A DNA stretch of 64,000 nt, taken from contig JAVTVJ010000452.1 of the NCBI GenBank assembly GCA_034509425.1, positions 2,232,001 through 2,296,000 of the forward strand. The letters are read 5' to 3'. The notes beneath the pieces are model-generated. The model searched no databases and was not told the origin of the DNA. It worked only from the letters and a program-made list of their open reading frames with translations. Numbering within the stretch: the first letter of the stretch is position 1; each line of letters begins with the position of its first letter. Position numbers and translations under genes: made by a program. Shown here piece by piece: positions 1 to 14,378 of this stretch. The stretch is from Eopsaltria australis. Taxonomy: Eukaryota; Chordata; Aves; Passeriformes; Petroicidae.

Positions 1-3000
1 ATATTAAGATGACATTCATTTCTTTCTTCCTACTTGGAGATAAGTGGAAATTTTAAGCACTGAAGATGATTTTTTCCTCCATCTTCTGTTGAACTTAAAT
101 CAATGTCTTTGAAGACCTGACAGGATTCAGATAATTTTGGAGGATATAGTTTGTTCCTGATTATCATGAAACAAAATGTATCTCTGACTCCAGTTGTTTT
201 AACATATTCTCATTGAGTTCAGTTAAATATGTTCATCTCATTAAAATTTGATGGGTTTTCTCAAAAAATTTTGCCTCAAACCCCAGCTCTAAGCAATACT
301 TTCTACACATCACTTGTTCTTGTAAACAATAGCTAAAATGGATGTAATGGACTCATTTGGCCCTTGAAAGGAGCCCTGCAGTGAAGCTTTTAACTCTACA
401 CAGCATCACTGATGTGTACAGACAGTTCTGGGCAAAGAGCAGAATTTGGTATGTTGACTATAATGGATGTCAGTTGGTATCCTGTGTTGAGATGTGACCA
501 CACAAATCCTACTCTCAGCAGCAGCTTCCACTTACATGCACTTATATGCAGTGTTAAACTGCCATCCCAAGCCACAATTTCAGACTCCCTCTAAGCAGCA
601 ACCAAGACTATGGAAAACCACAGCTCAACTGCTGCCAGCCATGGTCCTGGGGCAGCCCTTCAGGGAGCTCACCCAGAAAACATTTAGTGCATAAAAAATG
701 CCACTGTTTTAAACAATGAAATAAAAGGATAAAATAAAATTAAACTTTTCCTCCGTTCCTTCAGCTAGTCCACCACACTGCCAACCAGTTCAAGGAGAAG
801 GAAATAATGGGCCAGAAATGTCAACAGGGACGAGTACACATTGCCTTTTAACAACTCATATGGCTTTTAATAATGTGGTGTTATATTAGCCCTTATTTAG
901 AGCAACACAAATGGCTATATTGAGAACAACACACACTAGTATCAGTTCAAGAATCCAAAAATTGTCTCCAAATCTTACTCTCTGAAGAAAAGTACTATTC
1001 CATAATGAGAATGCTAGTTTACTAATTAAAAAATTATGGTTATGTTATTGGAGAAATTAGAAAAAAATTGATCTTTATTTTAGAAGGTATATAATACCAA
1101 TCAGTTAAATTTAAAAATTTTGGTAACCTTTAATCCAATTCCCAAGGGCTTAATCTCTTTTTTATTCATATTACATATACCTGCTCGTAGAACAAAATAT
1201 GTTTATCTTGTCCTAAAAGCTATTTTGTCTTTAGGAAATCAACAGTGTATTAGCAAATAGCAGTAGTTTTTGTACAAATCTGTTCAAAGAGAATATGACA
1301 AGACAATTCATGCTTTAAATGTTTTGGTTTTATCTCCCTGCTTAGATAGAATCATTGTTTCTTTTGGGCTTTTTTTTTTTTTTACAGAGGTAGTATCCTT
1401 ATTTAATCAAAAGAAAAAAATTTGGTGCACATATTACTTAGCAATTTTTAAATTTTAAATTTTAAAAGATGCTAGGTGTGATCATAAGTGTTCAAGAACT
1501 ATCCCATGGTACAGGATGAACATAGTGTGTAAATAATTGTGCACCAAGTAATGGAGGCAGAACTGAACTCTTAGTCTATCAATTCTTACATTTTCTGTCA
1601 GAATTGAGACTTCTTTTCATGAGGCCTGTGTGGGTTTTTTAAGAACATCTGAGATATTTAGATGTCCCAGCATCCCTGTGACTGTGATATGTCAGTTAAG
1701 CAGCTCCTTGAATTTCATCTTTGGGTTTCTATTTGATCTTTGGGCTTCCTCCCAGCTAACAGCTCTTTGGGGAGCATTTCCCTTAAACACTCAGGACAGA
1801 AACCAAAATTTTCTCTAAGGGTACCTCCTTTATCTTTTTTCCTTAGGCCTTCTGCTAACATAGATTAAAAGCAGTAATCTAATTTATGGGTTTTCTACAG
1901 GCTCACAGGGAGGAAGACTATAATAGGATATTAATGTTTTCCTCATATGCAAATACACTGAAATGAGAAGATTGATTTTCTTTCTTTAGTCTCTTTTTTT
2001 TTTTTTTATTTCCAATGTATTTTGTAGGAGGAAAGCTATTTGATACTATACTTTTGTATGATTCAGAGGTATGACTCACCTGGAACTGAACTCTTTAAAA
2101 AGATTCTTACTCATAAACCTGTTGTTGTTTATACCTAGTGAAATCTCTAGATTTGAGTTACATGTAAGAAAAAAAAGCTTTAGGGTGGACCCAAGGGAAT
2201 TTTAAAATTTTATTTATACCTTTAGCTTTGTTTCAGAACTAAAAAAAGTGGTATTTATTTTAGTACTTATGCTACCATTTTCCATAACAGCTATTGCTGT
2301 GGCAAGATGCTAAAACAGTTAATGATGAAGAAACAGAAAGCACACAATATATTAAGACATAAAAACCCATAAAATGTTGCAATTAGAAAAAGACCAGGCA
2401 ATAAAATCCCTTTTTGTTTCATCTTTCTGTAAATGTATGTGCATTTTACTTTTTCTTCCTTGGGAAAAGCTAGTCACTAATCTTAATTACATTCCTTAAA
2501 AAGACTGTTATGGAAAAGCAGAGTGTATTAAATGAAGCAGACTATCACATTCTTTCATGGGAACAAAGAAGAATTATCCACAGTTCATCAAAATGTTCTC
2601 CTCTGTACCATATTATGTTGTAATGATTAAAATAAATTTCAGTATGTGCTTGACAGGACTTGGAGGTCATGTTAAGGGCAGTAGTACAAAAAGAATTCTG
2701 GTAGCCAAATTAAGAGGAAGTATAATCTCATGGATCAGAAGACTGCTTCCATATACCTTTATTCATCTGTGCAAGACTGGGTTCAAAACCAAAATTATTT
2801 CCATGTTCTTTTCATTTTTTTTTTGTTTTCTTTCTGCATCAAATATTACAACAGTGACTGAGCAAGCATCAGGCAGTAAACTTTTACAACTGTCCATATT
2901 TTAAATTACCTCATACTGAATTGTTAAATAGTCTTTTGTATTACTGTTTGTTCTGTGTGCAGCATGGATTTGAACTACTTGTATATTGTTCTCTTCAGCA

Positions 3001-6000
3001 GGTTTCTAATAAATTCTCATCCACACCATGGGCTAGCAAAAACTGGACTTCACTCCTTAAAACTGAGTTTGTGAGAAGCTTGCCAAAATTCTTTCATAGT
3101 TTGAGTGTAGAGGAGGCTGAGATTTCTATTTGACTACAGTTATACATCACAGGAGAGAGAAGCAGCTCTCTGTGGTTGAAATCCATTTAGGAGAGCTCAT
3201 TTCCTGCACCGTGGCCCTGCTGGCTTTGGGACAAACAAATGGGGGTAGGATGGGGGAGGACAGAGGGGTGTCACTGCAGATAACAGGACATGAGGAAGAA
3301 ACAGGGATGGCAGAGCCTCTGAATGAAGGTTTCTTTCTTCTTTCCTTCCAACAGCTCACTCCATCCAGTTCCCCTGTCTTCAGTTGCCCTAGGACATGTG
3401 GAACCAGTTGTAAATTCTGGGATATGCCCAGGAAATGCTACTCCAGTGAAAATGCTGCCATTTTCCTGCCCGTGCATTGAAGGCAACTCTGGTTGATAGG
3501 CAAGACTGGGCTTTGAACAATATGGTCTGTACAGATGTTACTGCAAAATCTAAAAACACTATTGGAGGCAGAGAACTAATGAGTATTTTAGTAAAAGACT
3601 GGTAGCTGGTGTGACTGTAAAACTTCCCCCTCACATTCTTTTCTCCAGTTAGGACATATAACCCAATGGAATCTGTGCACTCTGACTTCACACAGATTCC
3701 AGAGTTTTTCCCTGAGATATTTCTAAACTAATCCAGAAGTTGTTTTTTTAGAGTTCTGTGAGGCAGTGTATACCTTTCAACATGTTGCATTAGTAATTTT
3801 ATGACCAACATACACCTGACAAAAAGCACTTCCTATTTTTTTGGCCACAATAGTTTATATTAATGATAATTTTGGAAGTCCAATGTTACAAATACCTAGA
3901 AACTTCTTTTTATACAGAACTTCAGTTAAGGAGATTTATTTTAATTCACCTCAGAACACTTGATATTTTTGACTGGAAATCTCCAGAGCATTAACATTTT
4001 TTCAATAAGTTATCCTCATCATATCCCAGGACGCTACCAAAATTGACAAACATGAATGGAGGGTATCTGTGAGAAACTAAGCAATGCAGTCAGAATTCAG
4101 GAGAGAAACCTTATGTAAAATTAATTAAAGCTCCAAAAATCATCTGCAAACTATATAGACAAACCCTTAATTTGATATGACTGAAGGCAGCCTGGGGTTT
4201 AGTCTGAAATTGCATATACTGATTTTCAGAATTCTCTGGAGTTGAAAAAAAATTTGAGAGTTGATGTTTTTTATTTATTTTTGACTTATTCAGAATAGTT
4301 ATGAATGGTTGGTAACTTTGAAATTTACCAGAGAACTGGCAGCTCTTTAGAGATTTCTCCTAGAGAGTAAAATTCTTGATTCTCATGTGTCAAAAAATCA
4401 GATTTTTTTCCCATGATCTGTTTTCTTGAAAACTGGAGATCTTGGGCTAGTTATCACTTATTATTCATAATTAATTCGTCTTAATAATTTGACCTTATAT
4501 TTACTGAAGCACTTTTGAAGCCATATATAGAAAAATTAAAATCTAAATCAGTTCATTTCTCAGGTGGCAAGTAGACTTTTCTGAAAGTTTAACATAATTG
4601 TTGTTTACCTCATATGGAAATTAGTGCTTGAAAATTAAAATCTATTTTCCTATAGAATAACTGAAGCCCACTCCATTACTTCCCTATACAATTAAAAAAA
4701 ATATCATAAGCAGCTTCACAGAGTTAAATCCAACACGATTAATAGAATGCATAGCATTTCTAAAATTTTTAATACAATTTTGTTTTGATTTGTTACTAAC
4801 TCGAGTCTGTAAATTCTATCTCAGAAGGAAATACTGACAAGTATAATAAAAGCAAGAGTATCTCATGTCTCAGTTTAATATTAAAATTATCTTCTTAAAT
4901 TAATCTTTTATTGCTTTAACATTGTGCATCTTCTAAATATTAAAGTATGGAGAGCTGCACAAATCCAAGTAGGTTGTGCTGTAATTTAACAGGCACAATG
5001 GGTAAAAAAATTAGAAAAAGGATTTAAATGTTTTATGATTGTGTTATAAATATTTCTTCAGCTATCTCTGAGCCCCTACTAACATTCCTTTCTCTATTAT
5101 GCCACTCTTCAAGGTTGCCAGAACATTTACTCCACTTATTTGATCAATACACTACTCCCACATACTAATAGCTAGAAGGTTTTTTACTCAATCACAGACC
5201 TTTTTCAATATTTTCTCTTCAGATAATGCCAGGTATTCAAGCATACTGTCACTATAATTAACTAAGTACAGAAGTTATTAATTGACATGGGATTTGCCTT
5301 CCTGATAACAACCATTGGAAGCTACTGTTAACATCTTCTCACAGATACATCCAAAAGCTGGCTTTCCAACACCAATTACAATAAGGAGAGCAGAGAAGGC
5401 GTGGCCATACAAGCCTCAGCCTGTGGTGAATTCCAGCTGGATGCAGAAAGACCTTTAAGTTCCCAGCTCTTGTTGCTGCTGAGACAAAGAGGCTGCAGAT
5501 CAGGTCAGCACAGTCAGAAGAATAAGACACTGAAACAGCTTTAATGACTCAAAAGGAAAAATGAGATTACCCTGGAACCAAAATGTCTTACCATAGGTTG
5601 GACATTTACCTTTTCTGTTGTACAATAATTTAATGATGTTTGATAAAGATGACAAAATAAATGAGACAATTTTGCAGGTAAGGTAAATAAGAATTCATAA
5701 TCTTGTGTATTCCCCTTTCTTCCTTTTACAGTAAATTAAAATAATCCTGCAGCTGTTGAAAGAAGAGCCCGAGGGACATTAGCAGAAGGAATAAGAGGAA
5801 CATAACTCTAGGACTCTGTAGGTTAGTGATACTACTCAGGAATTGCAAATTCTTGCTTTATCTTTCTGGTCTTAAGACAATGAAACTGTGAATGGCAGAA
5901 GAACCAAATGCAGACATTTCTCAAGTTTCTGCTGTCTTTCAAACTTAACTGTAGTCACTAAAAAAGTCAATCTCTCTCAAGATACAGCACAGCAGTCTGT

Positions 6001-9000
6001 CCACTTATCCCCATGCTCTGCAAAATCCAATACTTTAACCACACAGTGGATATATTCTTTGTGTGTCTTTTAAAAAGGATAGGGTCTGCTAATGATCACC
6101 AAAAAAGACTCAATTGCCTTTCAGAAGTGGGAAGTTTTCTTGCAAAAGAAAACTTCAGAAACTAATTTCTTTCATTGCCCTGCTCCTCTCGATGCTTCAG
6201 GCATGAGGTGATGTAAGATAGAAATATATATCACTTTTCTCTCTGGAAAATGATTTAAAGATGAACCTTGACTCTCAAGATACTACACTAGAATGACATA
6301 AAATGTATTTCATCAGCAAATACAAAAATCTTAGTCAAAACACGCTAAGTTGGTGAGAGACATTTCATTCAATTAATCTGGCTTACTATCTGACTGCTCT
6401 TGACAGCAATTGACAATCAAAAATAGTAGAAGATGTTTATTAAAAAAATCCCCACAAAGCTTTTAAAACTTTGCAAAAGATCTCTGTTCTATCCATCATG
6501 GTTGTCAAGTTCACTATACTTTCCAAGATTTCTCTCAGCCCTACAACATCAGTGACAAGCAGTTGATAATGAAAAAAGCTGTCTTATTTTTTAGCTTCTC
6601 TGTCAAATTATATTTAATCTCTATTGACCAAAAGGTCTTCAGCCAGCAGTAGAAAATTTGCTTGTAAAATTATCATACTGCTATTAAGTTCAAAGGTATT
6701 TCTGAGGTATAGATCTGGGCTCATGGAATGCCTCCTGTTTGTTTTGAAAACTTAATGGGAAACCATGTCATCAGTGAGTCCACTTGGCCCCAGGCAATGA
6801 TACTCACTTGTAAAAGTCACTGCCTGTTTCTATTGTTTAATCAGGGAAGGCAAACATTCTGTGACACAGAAAAGCATATCTAGTGGGAATGGACTTCACT
6901 TTGTGAAGCTAAAGCAGGAATAGGATTCTTAAAAATAAGATCTCTGGTTCAATTACCACGCTTGTTGAATAAGCAGCATTCGCCATAAAATCACAGAAAT
7001 ATTCCCTGGCTTTCCTATAATGATCTCAATTTGTGATGCCCAATACAGAGCTACAAGGTCACTTTTATGCTATTAGAAAATTCTTCTGGCCACTACATGT
7101 GGAATCAGAATTACATAACTTATGTTAAGAAAGCTACCTTAAAAAATCAGTATAAATGACCATGAGTCTAACAGCTTATCTAGATACAATATTTTAAAAA
7201 GAAAAGAAAATAATGCCATTATCTAGTGAAAGCGACCACATAAACAAAATACATAAACTCTAATATAATTCAGATGACTTACAAATGCAGTTCAACTATA
7301 GTATTTTTAAAATACTTCCGAAGAAGTATGTCACAGGGCTCCCAAAATTATGTTAAAACTCTCATAACAAATACATCTAGTCTCATCATTAAAAGTCTAT
7401 TAAAAGAGGTTTCAAAAGAGGCAGAAGGATCATAATAAGAGCCTGAGGTTGTTTCACAACATTCCTACAAAAACCAGCAAACCTGTCACAGCGATCAGCC
7501 CCAAAAGCTATTAGCATGTTGTTTCCATCTGGATTCATGAGATTGCTGTTACCTGATAGAGTCAAACTGGGCAACTTATAATATTTGTGTGACGGAGACC
7601 ATAGCTCTAGGTCTCAGTCTGTCTTGTACATGGTCTCTGAACATCTTTATACAAATGATGGCCAAAATCCCAGGCATCAGTGTCAGACTTCCATTCAAAA
7701 TAATGTGATACTAGAAATAAAATGCATTTAAATGTTCTCAGGTAAAATGGAAACAAATAATATTCATACATATATCAAATTGAAATTCTACTCTTTGCAT
7801 AAACAGTTTTTCTGCCCAGTAAAAACATTGTCATGAGCAAAACATTGTCTAAAAACATTGTCTAAATGAGCAAAGAATTTCAGGACACCGCTGCTGCCAA
7901 TTTGATATATCTGCAGTCACCTAACAAGGATGCATAACAATACTACAGAGTCATGCAAATTCCACTGTAATGTTAGCACACATAGCAAACATTGTAGAAC
8001 AAGACTAGGCAAGTGTCAAAGACTATTATTATTAGACAGGGATTCACAACTGGGTCTTGTTAACATATGCAAAATCTTACAACCTGAGGCAAAAGTTATC
8101 AACACATAACTTCTTAAATATACACACTATTGAATTGCATGGCTTACTGTGGCATAATTTCAAAAAACATTGTACAAGGTTATTCCTCATGAGAATGTAA
8201 ACTAGAATTTTAAAAGGATATTTTCTAGTTCGTAGCTTAACTGCCTACTAGCATTTTGAAAAGAAGATTCATCTATCAGAAGACTAACAGATTTTTCCCT
8301 TAAATAAGAAAGTTTTAGTGAATACTGCTTTAAGACCTTAAGCAAATAAAATACACACTTTAATGACATGACACCTTATAAGAACTAAATGATACAGCAA
8401 AGGTCAGTCTCCAGACTGAAAAACATACAGTTTAACCCCTTACAATTTTCAGTGCATGAAGTTTAAAGGAAAAGGCCCTGCCTTCAGAATCACTGTATTC
8501 ATTTTAAAATGACCATCTATTATTCAAAGCTGAGAACATTCAAAACATAGCTATATAATATGCAATATTTAATAGTAACATGAAAATGAAGGATCCATAA
8601 ACAATATTGAAATTTCTATTTAAGCAGACAAAGGGATATATCCATTCAAGTAGAGTAAATAATTCTGTTCCCCTAAAGTTCTGGATGACTTGTACTTACT
8701 AAGATACTCAATATCTTAATTACATTTCTAGTCTAAAAATGCCAACAATTCAAAATCTGGAAGGGCAAGCAAAAAGACATAAAAATTACTTCACTGTAAA
8801 CTTTATTTCTCAATTACCCACATAAATCAAATATGTTAATTTTTTCATGAGCACTAAAGTAATTTTGAATATGATATCTGCTTCCAGTGAATGCTGTACA
8901 CACATTGTCCCTTGAGATCTATCACCCAAATACTGCATATCAACAAATGAGAACATTTTGAGGAGTAGGGAAGTAAAGTAATAAATCCCTATGCCATTTA

Positions 9001-9888
9001 GCATGTGAGATGAAACAAAATAACGGCCTACAGTGATGCTGAAAAAAATCCATAAACTATCTATAATTCAACAATAGAACAGCAGGAATAGTTAAAGCAG
9101 GATTTTCAAAAGAAAACAATTCAATATTTTCCTGTTTAAGACAGAGGAGAAATATGAAAGATAGAAAGAAAAAGAAGTTGTTAATCTTCTGAAAAAATGC
9201 ATGTGTGACAGATGGGAACATTTTAAATGTGAGAAAACTTGTGAGGCAGAAAGTAAATTCATCTCCCATGTTGAAGGAATGAGGAATGTTGCAAAAGGAA
9301 AAAACGTTATTTGAAGATCTTATGCTTTTAAAGCTTCTGTAGTAAAAGCAAGAAAGTTTGAAAAAATGTGATAGTTATATTTCAAGTTGTTAAGCATATG
9401 TTGGATGAACTTTTCAACCTTAAAATAATGTTCTAAAAATCAGAAAACTACTTGATTTGTAACTCCCACAAACACAGCTCTCCAAAACACCCACGTCTTG
9501 TTTTTCCATCAGACACAGTGCTTATAGCTCCTGTTGTGATGGAAAGAAACAGAGATTTATACTATTTCTTAATATTGGGCAGAACATTGGGTAATGGTGT
9601 TTTAATAGCCAAGATGGCTTGCTCTGGATTATTTTAAAGTCCTTTAGGAGCATCTTTTTGTTCTCCAACATTTTATTGCCTAGAGAAGTTTGCAGAAATG
9701 GTTGGAGAAAAATAGAACTGTAATCAGAGTATCAAGTATAATACAACTTTAATTACAGAAGAACTATGGAAAAAAAGAAATAGAATTAATTTGAAAGCTT
9801 TTTTAAATTAGATTTTACTATGTTTTGGCTTTAATCTTATGTAGTCATAATATATCTAATGATGTGATGTGTTTTTGATTATGCTCTA
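1..9888. other. AT-rich DNA with no recognised element
   Basis: I see no CR1, LTR, RNA gene or supported exon in this stretch. Open frames reach just over 100 codons (for example near 2,557-2,904 on the plus strand and 3,130-3,480 on both strands). They have no recognisable domain, and overlapping frames on the opposite strand are similarly open, which argues for chance. The segment at about 3,130-3,480 is less AT-rich than its surroundings. A small local duplication lies at 7,822-7,874. Old, unrecognisable repeats cannot be excluded by eye. Confidence 0.6.
7822..7874. repeat. short local direct repeats (AAAACATTGTC x3)
   Basis: The 11-mer AAAACATTGTC occurs three times at 7,822-7,832, 7,839-7,849 and 7,852-7,862. 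The flanking ATGAGCAAA occurs at 7,833-7,841 and again at 7,866-7,874. This looks like a small replication-slippage duplication and carries no functional hint. Confidence 0.8.
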
Positions 9889-10013
9889 TTATAGAATCAT
9901 AGAATGGTTTGGGCTGGAAGGGACCTTTAAGACCTTCTAGTGCCAACCCTCTGCCATGGGCAGGGACAGCTTCCACTAGACTGACCAGATTGCTCAAAGC
10001 CCCATCCAGCCTC
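9889..10013 (-). mobile_element. CR1 LINE fragment, 3' end
   Basis: The plus strand begins with the reverse complement of the avian CR1 terminus (ATAGAATCATAGAATGGTTT). It continues through the conserved 'GGAAGGGACCTTTAAGACC' block, the 'CCAACCCTCTGCCATGGGCAGG' block and 'CATCCAGCCT', then homology is lost. The element therefore lies on the minus strand with its 3' tail at the low coordinate, and it is a heavily 5'-truncated copy of about 125 bp, as is usual for CR1. CR1 is the dominant LINE in birds, so this piece is good evidence that the window is avian. It is non-coding 3' UTR with no capacity to move. Confidence 0.95.
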
Positions 10014-12633
10014 GTGTCTATGCCAATGATCAGGAGAGAGAACACAGAAAGTAATGTAAGGGTTGGTCTCTCAGTCATGGGTTGGAGCATGGATAGCAGA
10101 AGACACCAAACTATGGACATGAGTTTAATTGCATGGAATTGTGATGGTGATGACTGCAATCATTCCTCAGACATAACCAAAGTACAGCGAGCTCCAATGA
10201 AATAGACAACTCTCATTCACATGGTATAAATTGAGAAAAGACATGATGATGAGACCTAGAATATTTTGCAATAAAGTGATCCAGAATTCCAAATTCAAAA
10301 AGCAAAGAGACAAAAAAGAAATTGAGTGAAAGTTGGACTGAGGATTCTAGAAAATTCTGCATAGAGTCAAAAAATACAGGGGGAAAAATGTCTGCTAGCA
10401 GTCTTGCATAGCAGACTATAAAAGAGCAGAGGGGAAGAGGGGTTAAAGCTCTAGCCATGAAAACAAACAGGAGCATTCAAAGGATTTTATCAATAAAGTA
10501 TGGGAAGCAAGCACATAAGGAGTCATTGGGAAAGTAATAGAGCAGCAGGCAAGATGTGTACTGTGCATGCCTAGCAGGGGCAACAGACTGCTGTCTTACC
10601 ATTGTCACTGCTTAATGACTCGGCTGTACAGCTGTCCTCAGCTCTCAGTGAGAGACTCCACTGATCACAGATTTTATAACTTGAAATGCTAGGCTTATAG
10701 CTATGTCTGACAGCTGGGGAAAATCTACTGCTCTAGAAATCATGGGCCAGGGATTTGGAAGTGAAAATTAAGGACATGATCCAGTTCCAATGGATTTTCA
10801 GAAACATATTTCAAAGTGCAATTCCCCAAAATTAACAGAGTGAAAAGCAAATAATCTTATTTTCTGCATTATGTCTCCTCTTCTTCATTATGTACAATGA
10901 AGTAACAATTTATTTTTCAAGTCAAAAGCTACTCTGAAATTTTACAGTGCAGAATGAACTTGATTCAGAGCTCATGAAGAAGAAAATTCTTTAGATTTAT
11001 TTCAGCTTTTTACTTTCATAGTCACCATTATGCCGAAACTTAAATAAAATACTGCTGTATCCCTTTTAGTGCTATATTTACATGTCTTGCCTCCACACAC
11101 TGCATCACAGCACTAAAAATGTATCTCCTTAAAGTTCTAAGAATATTTTTATTATTACATTGTGAACTGTGCAGTAATCTTAGGATCTGAGTTGCTTGCC
11201 TGATATCAATTACTGCTGACTTCATATCTCAACCCACATATTAATCTTCCTCCTAGAATTTCACCCTTGAAAACCTCAGGTTGAGTTATAGAAGAGAGTA
11301 GCATCCATAGGTAAAAAAATAATAGAAAAAGTGTCAACTATAAACACAAAGTGAGGAAGTTAGGAGTAAAAAAAAAACCAGAAATTTTCTGCCAAGTACT
11401 TTTTTGGAACTCCCAGAAAGGAGGGCTAGATTGTCCCCATATAGCAAACAATTTTCTTCAAATATGATAAAAGGTTTTTGCAGTCAGTTATCATTGAATT
11501 CTGCAGTGGAATACTTTTCCACATTAAAATACTGATTTGTTAAAACTTGTGCACAAAGGAAATTTATTGTACCCTTGGTTTCAAAATAAAATAATCAGAC
11601 AGTCATTAGATAAGACATAGGCACTTGTTATTGTGCCTTGTTAAAAAGGCACTTTTTAGAGGATGTTATTGTAAAATAACATTCCTTTCCTCTGAATTAA
11701 ATTTTATTTCATTTTTTATTATTATTAATAATTATTTATTTCATTTCCATTTTTTCCAGCATTTTCATATTTATTCTGGACCCTCATAAATGAAAAATTT
11801 GAAGGTGAATACTTCTTACTTTCTGAAATAACTTTAGCATTTTAATTTTTCTTTATAAACAGAAAATGCTTTTTCCATCAGGCAAAGTGCATTAGGTCAG
11901 CTAGTGGGCTCTGTTTTATTTCCACAGAAAATATTAAATATTCTCAGGCAATACGTTGATGTATTTACAAAACTTCTTACTTTGATATACAGTATGAATA
12001 ATCTTAAATAAGTGCAAATCTAGTAATATATATTACCTTTCTAGGATGCTTCCACATATTGATAATGGATTAATTGTGGACCAGTCAGTATGATTAGAAA
12101 TAAAGATTTGGAAATTGAGACAAGAGAAAATGAGGTCTGCGTGAGATTTTGAAAACATCTCATGGGTGTTTGTGCCATATGCAATTTACTTTCAAACTAC
12201 TTTTGATCATGATTAAACTGGAGTGATATTTAAGATAAATAGGAAACTCAGAATGAACAATATTTTGACAAAGGCAAGATTTCTAAGAGCAACTTAGTTT
12301 CCTTAATTTCTGTATTTTAATTTGGGCTGAGTGTAGCCAGGAAATTGTGTATGAGCTCACAAGATACTTCCACACTCATCCTGGGAAATAAAAAGTGCTA
12401 TAAATTTCTCTTGCTTACCTTAGAAATTGAGATCAGACATCTACTCACTGAAACCAGCTGTCTATATGCAGTGATTCTCATTCTAGAAAGTTAATGTCTA
12501 CTTTTAACAATTTTGTACAACAAATTAATGGCTGAATGTTTACTAACTAGATTCTTGATTTGTTTAAGGAGCAGAACTTCGAAAAAGCAAGGAATGAATT
12601 TTTCCATCTTCCTCCCACAACCCTATTATAAAC
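10014..12633. other. AT-rich DNA with no recognised gene
   Basis: No element could be named. Two small hairpins lie side by side at 11,633-11,682, followed by an ATT-rich stretch around 11,700-11,750. Confidence 0.6.
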
Positions 12634-13452
12634 TGTGAGAGACTGAAATTTTGAAGGTCAGTGAGTCAATTGGCCACTTGCAAGAGCAGCAGGTGTTTTG
12701 CTGAAGCCAGGTTTGCATCTCCCAACAGAAGTGGGGGAGGAAGAGAGTTTTTGGATGTGTGGTGGCAAAAACTGATCTGCATAGGAATGGCCCAGGTTAG
12801 GAGGAGTTGAGCATCCACCACAGAATGATCACAACAAACCAACATTTGTTTAGCAGCAAGCTGCACTTTTGAGCCAGCTAAGGGAAAAGGCTAAGAAGCA
12901 GAACCTGATAGGTGAAATAGAGATAATATCATGCCAATGTCCTCCCTTACACACGTAGCTCACATGAAAAAATCCCCCACCCCCAAATCCTGGGGAAGGT
13001 ATTGATATTCACAAATAGGCCTGAAACTCTTCATGCCCCCTCTGATGAGGTATAACTGGCTGAACTACACTGGGATGTCTTCAAAGGGGCTATGAAGCAC
13101 CAAAAAACCCCAAAGTGCTCCCAGATTAATTTCTGGGGCCTTACATCAGACAGTGTAAAACTCCCCCCACCCAGGGGAGGAACCTGAACTTTGTGTGTCA
13201 TGGGCTTCCCCCTCGGGCAAGAAATAAAGATCATGACCATCACTTTGGTCATATTGTTGCATTTCTACAGAGAATAACCAATATGGCCACAAAACACCTT
13301 TCTATTGCAATCAAATTTTTTAAAATAAATGTGTTACAGATACATATATTTATAAACACTGCTCATTTAGTGTTATTTCATTCTAATGTGCCACAAGGAA
13401 TCTATTAACAAGAATCTCAGCTACCCTTGCTTTTGGGGCAGTTAGTAACAGA
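12634..13452 (+). mobile_element. LTR-like interspersed repeat, family A copy 1
   Basis: This segment aligns along nearly its whole length with the reverse complement of 23,028-23,974, so the two are diverged copies of one repeat family inserted in opposite orientations. Shared landmarks in order are GAGAGACTGAAAT near the start, CAATTG followed by a CA-TTGCA block, GCTGAGGCCAGGTTTGCA-type sequence, 'GTCCTCCCTTACACA', 'TAACTGGCT(C/G)AACTACACTGG', 'AATAACCAAxATGGC', a TTTCTATTGCA-type block, an AATAAA-type signal and ATAAACACTG. A start at TGTGAGAGACTG (12,634) gives the TG expected of an LTR, but the true ends were not proven. The family resembles songbird endogenous-retrovirus LTRs; that assignment is an inference. 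No retroviral coding sequence flanks it, so it would be a solo LTR or fragment. Compared with copy 2 it lacks an internal block of somewhat over 100 bp. Confidence 0.7.
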
Positions 13453-14341
13453 AGCCTCAGCCAGAACATTTTCTTTCTGTTTACAATTCTTCCAAGCCCA
13501 TCTTTTTAGTTCTCCAGCATAAACTGGATATTGTCTGGATGTGTTTGTTACCACATTCATAGTTTGTATAAACCCTTCACAGTTTCAGGCACTCATAAAG
13601 GAAACTGAAGCTGTCAAACTATTAACCTGACAATGATATCAGTTTACAGTTCATCAGTAAAATTCATGTTCTGTAATGGGGCTGCTTAGTTAGCTGGTAG
13701 GAAATGTTAATACAGGCATGAATTTTGTACATTTGAACTGTGGCAGTTGCATTCTAAAACTTGCCTGAGCTCCAGAAGTGTAACTTGGAAAAGTTCAAGG
13801 ATTTGGTAAACTGGGAAGAAAAACAGTTGACATTACTTTTCAGGAGAAAATGTTTTGAGGTGTTTTTTTTAAAGGAACACCAGTCCTGTGGACTTTACAA
13901 TTAAAAAGAGTTTAGGCTGAGAAATATTTAAAGAAACTTAACAGGCTACAGCACTTAGATGGGAAGGAAATATAAGTTCTCCAAAGTGATACCCAAGTGA
14001 TATGTATCACTGCTACGTGTTTGATGTGTTACACTCATTTTGTGTGCAGTTCTACAGTAAAAATTACATTAATAGTAAGAGCTGCAAAAGATATGAAATT
14101 GAATGTGGATTTGCCACCTTCTCTATATTAAAGCAATTAAAACATAATGGTAAAATTTCCACATTACTCCTACACAAAAACATTTTGAACAATTATTGCA
14201 AGCTAACTTTCAGAGAAACCATTGTAGCAGAAGTTCATTTTGCATGAATTACAGAGCTGTAGTGGTAGTCCACATTGAGTAGAAATTAGACTTTTCTTTT
14301 TCTAATTAAATAGGAAAAGAGGAGAGAAATTATACCACAAA
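13453..14341. other. AT-rich DNA with no recognised gene
   Basis: No element recognised. The minus end of the family A homology may extend slightly into the first part of this stretch. Confidence 0.55.
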
Positions 14342-14378
14342 CCCCACCCCCCCACCCCCACTCCCCCCCTCTCCCTCC
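14342..14378 (-). other. C-rich tract; G-quadruplex motif on the minus strand
   Basis: The plus strand carries C4-A-C7-A-C5-A-CT-C7-TCT-CCC-T-CC. The minus strand therefore has at least four runs of four or more G separated by loops of one to three bases, which fits the standard G-quadruplex pattern; the C strand could form an i-motif. It stands alone in AT-rich DNA with no CpG cluster or gene start beside it. Confidence 0.85.

Noticed and set aside
3130..3480. 116-codon plus frame
   Set aside because: Comparable frames are open on the minus strand over the same bases; no domain and no splice signals that I could defend.
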